From Actinomycetes bacterium (GTDB lineage Bacteria > Actinomycetota > Actinomycetes > Propionibacteriales > Nocardioidaceae): 8,802 nt of DNA. Below, piece by piece: positions 6,111 through 8,802 of the stretch (position 1 is the stretch's first letter; each line of letters begins with the position of its first letter). The DNA is taken from assembly GCA_029779385.1 (NCBI GenBank), contig JAKPAQ010000270.1:1-8802 (forward strand), written 5' to 3'. Position numbers and translations under genes: made by a program. The notes under the pieces are model-generated. The model was given only the letters and a program-made list of their open reading frames with translations. It made no database searches and was not told where the DNA came from.

Positions 6111-6908
6111 TCAGAATCCGCACTCTTCAACGAGTGTTTCGAACCGATTTATTCCCGCAGCGTTTGCAGCGACCACGAGTCGCTCGCTCGGCCGGCCGCC
6201 AGGACCGGTGAGTACCACTCCTGCCTCCGTCGCGATCAGCCCGCCGGGAATGAGGTCCCAAGGCTTCAGGCCCTGCTCGACATAGGCGTCAAGGCGACCT
6301 TGGGCCAAATCAGTCAGATCCAACGCGGCCGAGCCGAACCGGCGGATATCGGCGACCCGCGGCAGGAGTTTTGCGACCGCGAGCGCCTGGCGCTGGCGGA
6401 CTTCACGGACATAGTTGAAGCCCGTTGCCACCAGCATCAGTTCGGTCTGGGTTTGGGCCGGCCCGCGAAGTCGAACCGGTTCGCCGTCGGCGCTCCAATC
6501 GACGCGCCAGGCTCCTTGGCCTTTGCTGGCGTAAAACTCGATGTGGTTCGCGACATCGACCACGACCGCCACCTCGGTCTCGTCACCGCGGCAGGCCGCA
6601 ATTGCCACGGCATAGCGCGGCAGCTGGTGAACGAAGTTGACCGTGCCGTCGATCGGATCAACCACCCATTCGACCCCAGATGGCCCGACTAGATCCTGGC
6701 CCTCTTCGCCGATGAATCCGTCAGTTGGTCGCTCGCCCAGGATCAACTCGCGAATGAGTTTTTCGCAGGAAATGTCGATCTCGGTAACCAGATCGGTTTG
6801 GCTAGACTTCGTCTTGGCGACCTCGACCAAACCGGTTGGGCGACGGGCTCGGATGTGTTCGGCAGCGGACGCGGCCGCTTTCCTCGCCAAGGCCAACAGG
6901 TCGTTCAT
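6111..6908 (-). CDS. suhB: Inositol monophosphatase family protein (SuhB-like)
   Basis: Mg2+-dependent phosphatase of the FIG/IMPase superfamily, 265 residues, probably acting on inositol-1-phosphate or a related sugar phosphate in the cytosol. In actinobacteria it would serve inositol, phosphatidylinositol or mycothiol supply. Metal and catalytic motifs are intact: TDLVTEID (38-45), GEE (67-69), WVVDPIDGTVNFVH (81-94) with metal ligands D84 and D87, and C-terminal PWDLIPGGLIATEAG (216-230) with D218. Start ATG 6908 overlaps the hemH stop as ATGA, with GGTGAT upstream; a TTG start at 6947, deep inside hemH, is less likely. Co-transcribed with hemH. The position corresponds to suhB Rv2701c, but the protein usually placed between DUF4193 and suhB in mycobacteria (cei, Rv2700) is absent. 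Exact substrate cannot be read from sequence. Confidence 0.93.
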   Translation of the reverse strand: MNDLLALARKAAASAAEHIRARRPTGLVEVAKTKSSQTDLVTEIDISCEKLIRELILGERPTDGFIGEEGQDLVGPSGVEWVVDPIDGTVNFVHQLPRYAVAIAACRGDETEVAVVVDVANHIEFYASKGQGAWRVDWSADGEPVRLRGPAQTQTELMLVATGFNYVREVRQRQALAVAKLLPRVADIRRFGSAALDLTDLAQGRLDAYVEQGLKPWDLIPGGLIATEAGVVLTGPGGRPSERLVVAANAAGINRFETLVEECGF

Positions 6909-7957
6909 GAGATCACCGCTCGGTTCGATCTCGGATTCACGCAGCAATCAATTGCGCACGTATCGGCTTTGGCGCCCAACAGACCGACGCTCCTGCGGGT
7001 AGGCGTTTCTCCCCGCTCGGCCGCGGCGCGCTCGAGAACCAATTCTCTGATCATGGCGGCGTAACGGGAATCAGCATTTGGGCTCGCCGCGCGAGCGAAC
7101 CTAAGTCCAAGTCGTTGCGCGGTCGCCTTGGCCTCAACATCGAGGTCATAAATCACTTCCATGTGGTCGGCGACAAAGCCACTCGGCACCAGCACCACGT
7201 CAGTCGCACCGCCTCCCGCCAGGTCCTCGAGGTGGTCGTTGATGTCCGGTTCGAGCCACGGGTGTTGCGGCAGTCCAGATCGCGAGCAGAAAGCTAAGGT
7301 CCAGTCCGAGAGCCCGAGCCGGCTGGCGACTTCGTCGGCCGCGTCGTGATGTTGGCGTAGATACAGCCCGCAACCTGGCCCGCCGCTGGCTTCGTTCATC
7401 GGAGTTGGGATCGAGTGGGTGACGAAGACAACTTCTGGGTTCGGGCCGACCTCGGCAATCGCGGCCGCCGTGTATTCGGTGTAAAGGTCGATGAACGTCG
7501 GATGGTTGAAGTGCTGCCGAAGTCGGTCGAGCGTGATTGGCAGCCCGGTTGAAGCTTCGAACAAGTCTTCTCGGTATTGGCGGCAACTGGAGTACGACGA
7601 GTACGCGCTGGTGACAAAGCAAATCGCCCGGCTGACGCCGTCGGCAATCATCTTGGAGACGGCCTCGCTCAAGAACGGGTCAGAGTTTCGATTGCCCCAG
7701 TAGATCGGTAGGTCAAGTCCGATGCCGACGAAGTCGGCTTCAAGGGCGCGAATCAGCGAGCGGTTGATGTCATTGATCGGCGACTTACCGGCGAACCCGA
7801 AGTAGTGCTGCCCTACTTCGACGAGTCGCTCTTGGGGAATGTCTCGGCCCCTGGTGACATTTTGCAGGAACGGAACAACCTCCTCGGGCCGCTCAGGTCC
7901 GCCAAAGGAAACGATCAGCAGGGCGTCATAGGGTGCGGTGGGCCGCAAGTCCGGCAT
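6905..7957 (-). CDS. hemH: Ferrochelatase (probably coproporphyrin III ferrochelatase, CpfC)
   Basis: Inserts Fe2+ into a porphyrin; in actinobacteria the substrate is coproporphyrin III, giving coproheme for later decarboxylation to heme. The 350-residue protein has the family landmarks: SFGGP (17-21), YWGNRN (86-91), SAYSSYSSCRQY (117-128), the active-site THSIPTPM (180-187) with H181, SRSGLPQHPWLEPDI (225-239), and GFVADHMEVIYDLD (260-273) with E267 facing H181. A C-terminal cluster C334, C338, C339, with an internal cysteine (C125, C196 or C224) as possible fourth ligand, resembles the [2Fe-2S] cluster of actinobacterial ferrochelatases. Start ATG 7957 has no ribosome binding site and only a weak -10-like GAGACT seven bases upstream. 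It is divergent from an MFS gene and coupled to suhB by ATGA. Confidence 0.97.
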   Translation of the reverse strand: MPDLRPTAPYDALLIVSFGGPERPEEVVPFLQNVTRGRDIPQERLVEVGQHYFGFAGKSPINDINRSLIRALEADFVGIGLDLPIYWGNRNSDPFLSEAVSKMIADGVSRAICFVTSAYSSYSSCRQYREDLFEASTGLPITLDRLRQHFNHPTFIDLYTEYTAAAIAEVGPNPEVVFVTHSIPTPMNEASGGPGCGLYLRQHHDAADEVASRLGLSDWTLAFCSRSGLPQHPWLEPDINDHLEDLAGGGATDVVLVPSGFVADHMEVIYDLDVEAKATAQRLGLRFARAASPNADSRYAAMIRELVLERAAAERGETPTRRSVGLLGAKADTCAIDCCVNPRSNRAVIS

Positions 7958-8004
7958 GGGAACCAGTCTCGCACGCCTAACCAGACTGCTAGATTGGGCT
8001 CGCC
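7958..8004. promoter_or_regulatory. 47-bp divergent promoter region, hemH / MFS transporter
   Basis: TAGATT (7990-7995) lies nine bases before the MFS ATG 8005 and is a plausible -10 box. For hemH the best hexamer is GAGACT, seven bases before ATG 7957. The gap also contains the inverted repeat CAGTCT (7964-7969) / AGACTG (7983-7988) and two direct copies of AACCAG (7961-7966, 7979-7984). On the minus strand GGTTAGGC (7982-7975) equals one half of the DtxR/IdeR iron box. Operator function is conjecture. Confidence 0.4.
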
Positions 8005-8802
8005 ATGCTTACTAGCTATCGAACAATCCTCGCCACTGACGGCGCCGTTGGCTTCACCACCGCTGGCGCACTCGGCCGACTCCCAGCGTCAATGACCGGC
8101 CTGGGAATAATTCTGTTGGTTTCGGCTAGGTCTGATTCCTACGCCCAAGCCGGCACGGTCGCGGCGGTCTACATCTTGGTTTCGGCAGTGTTCGGGCCCG
8201 TCCAGGGACGATTGGCCGATCAGTTCGGTCAGGCCCCGGTGCTCTTTGCTGCGGGGGGATTGTTTGCCAGCGGGCTGTTGGCTTTTCTTCTAGTTATTGA
8301 CCGTTCGCTCATCTTGGCTGGTGTCGCGGCCGCGTTGATGGGGATGGGTGCACCGCAGACCGGCAACATGGCAAGGTCACGTTGGACCGGCCTGCTCGCC
8401 GACCGAACCCAACTTCAGACGGCCTTCGCACTCGAAGCAGTGCTAGACGAGGCGGTTTTCATCGTTGGCCCGGTGCTAGTGACCGTCCTGACGCTGAGCG
8501 CTTTGGACTGGTCGGGGCTCGGGGTCGCGGGCGTCGCCGCGATCGTGGGCGCATGGGGAATGGCCGCCCAGCGGGCAACTCAGCCCGCCCATCACCAGCA
8601 GCGAGGCACCGCGCGCCAACCGCTTCGGTGGGGCCTGCTGGCGCCGCTCATTGTTGCGGCGGTCGGTTTGGGGATCTTGTTCGGTTCTGCCGAAGTGCTC
8701 GTGGTCGCGTTCACCGAAGAACACGGAAAGAAGTCGCTTGCCGGAGTCGTCCTGGCAATCTGGTCAATCGGGAGCCTCTTGGCGGGAGTGATCGTCGGTA
8801 CC
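8005..8802 (+). CDS. MFS transporter, 3' end outside window
   Basis: First 266 codons of a major facilitator superfamily permease with no stop before the window ends; about 130-150 residues are missing if it has the normal 400. Visible are roughly seven hydrophobic helices, the cytosolic loop between helices 2 and 3 as GRLADQFGQAPVL (68-80; MFS motif A, GxLaDrxGrr type), and the stretch FALEAVLDEAVFIVGPVLVT after helix 4, characteristic of a group of actinobacterial MFS proteins encoded beside hemH. A basic, histidine- and glutamine-rich loop (QPAHHQQRGTARQP) separates the two six-helix halves. Start ATG 8005 is the first in frame, with no ribosome binding site but TAGATT nine bases upstream. 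The substrate is not predictable; location next to ferrochelatase does not by itself show porphyrin or heme transport. Confidence 0.87.
   Translation, partial: MLTSYRTILATDGAVGFTTAGALGRLPASMTGLGIILLVSARSDSYAQAGTVAAVYILVSAVFGPVQGRLADQFGQAPVLFAAGGLFASGLLAFLLVIDRSLILAGVAAALMGMGAPQTGNMARSRWTGLLADRTQLQTAFALEAVLDEAVFIVGPVLVTVLTLSALDWSGLGVAGVAAIVGAWGMAAQRATQPAHHQQRGTARQPLRWGLLAPLIVAAVGLGILFGSAEVLVVAFTEEHGKKSLAGVVLAIWSIGSLLAGVIVGT

Noticed and set aside
6108..6692. Plus-strand frame of 194 residues opposite suhB
   Set aside because: Antisense shadow: suhB carries intact catalytic motifs over the same bases.
7200..7622. Minus-strand frame of 140 residues inside hemH
   Set aside because: It is another frame of the same strand, arginine- and proline-rich, within an intact ferrochelatase gene.
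8476..8724. Minus-strand frame of 82 residues opposite the MFS gene
   Set aside because: Low-complexity antisense frame; the plus strand is an uninterrupted MFS coding sequence.

Overview
The window is a stretch of conserved housekeeping chromosome from a GC-rich actinobacterium (class Actinomycetes). The assignment rests on gene content and order. A KimA-like potassium transporter lies divergent from a CeoB/CeoC (TrkA) pair. These are followed by DUF3159, an OB-fold protein, DUF3710 and dut on the minus strand, DUF3093 on the plus strand, DUF4193, suhB and ferrochelatase. From memory, this order matches the Rv2690c-Rv2701c region of Mycobacterium tuberculosis. Having hemH and an MFS gene beside suhB recalls Streptomyces instead. 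Genus cannot be read from the sequence. There are no tRNA or rRNA genes, no CRISPR array and no mobile element, and no gene-free stretch exceeds about 115 bases.

Layout. Bases 1-1290 (minus) hold the first 430 codons of the potassium transporter, whose C-terminus lies outside the window. Bases 1335-2656 (plus) hold ceoB and ceoC, joined by a one-base TGATG overlap. Bases 2633-4766 (minus) hold a tight four-gene operon transcribed dut > DUF3710 > OB-fold > DUF3159, with gaps of 2 and 3 bases and a 4-base overlap. Its last gene overlaps the end of ceoC tail to tail. Bases 4813-5677 (plus) hold two small overlapping membrane-protein genes, DUF3093 and DUF4235. Bases 5697-5996 (minus) hold a small zinc-ribbon protein, DUF4193, ending convergently against DUF4235. 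Bases 6111-7957 (minus) hold hemH followed by suhB, coupled by ATGA. Bases 8005-8802 (plus) hold the start of an MFS transporter that runs off the window.

How the genes work together. The first block reads as a potassium-uptake module: a KUP-family permease and two cytosolic RCK subunits that would gate a K+ channel or transporter with NAD(H) or another nucleotide ligand. The dut operon joins nucleotide-pool sanitation to three poorly characterised proteins, one a probable nucleic-acid binder. hemH (probably coproporphyrin ferrochelatase) and suhB (inositol monophosphatase) form a translationally coupled pair.

Nothing here is a clearly new system. The more interesting signals are regulatory. 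Three divergent gene pairs are separated by only 44-47 bases, with TANNNT-like boxes 6-9 bases before the start codons, suggesting leaderless transcription. A perfect 13-base sequence is repeated twice at 22-base spacing before the DUF4193 gene. A perfect 7-base inverted repeat contains the stop codons of both converging genes DUF4235 and DUF4193.
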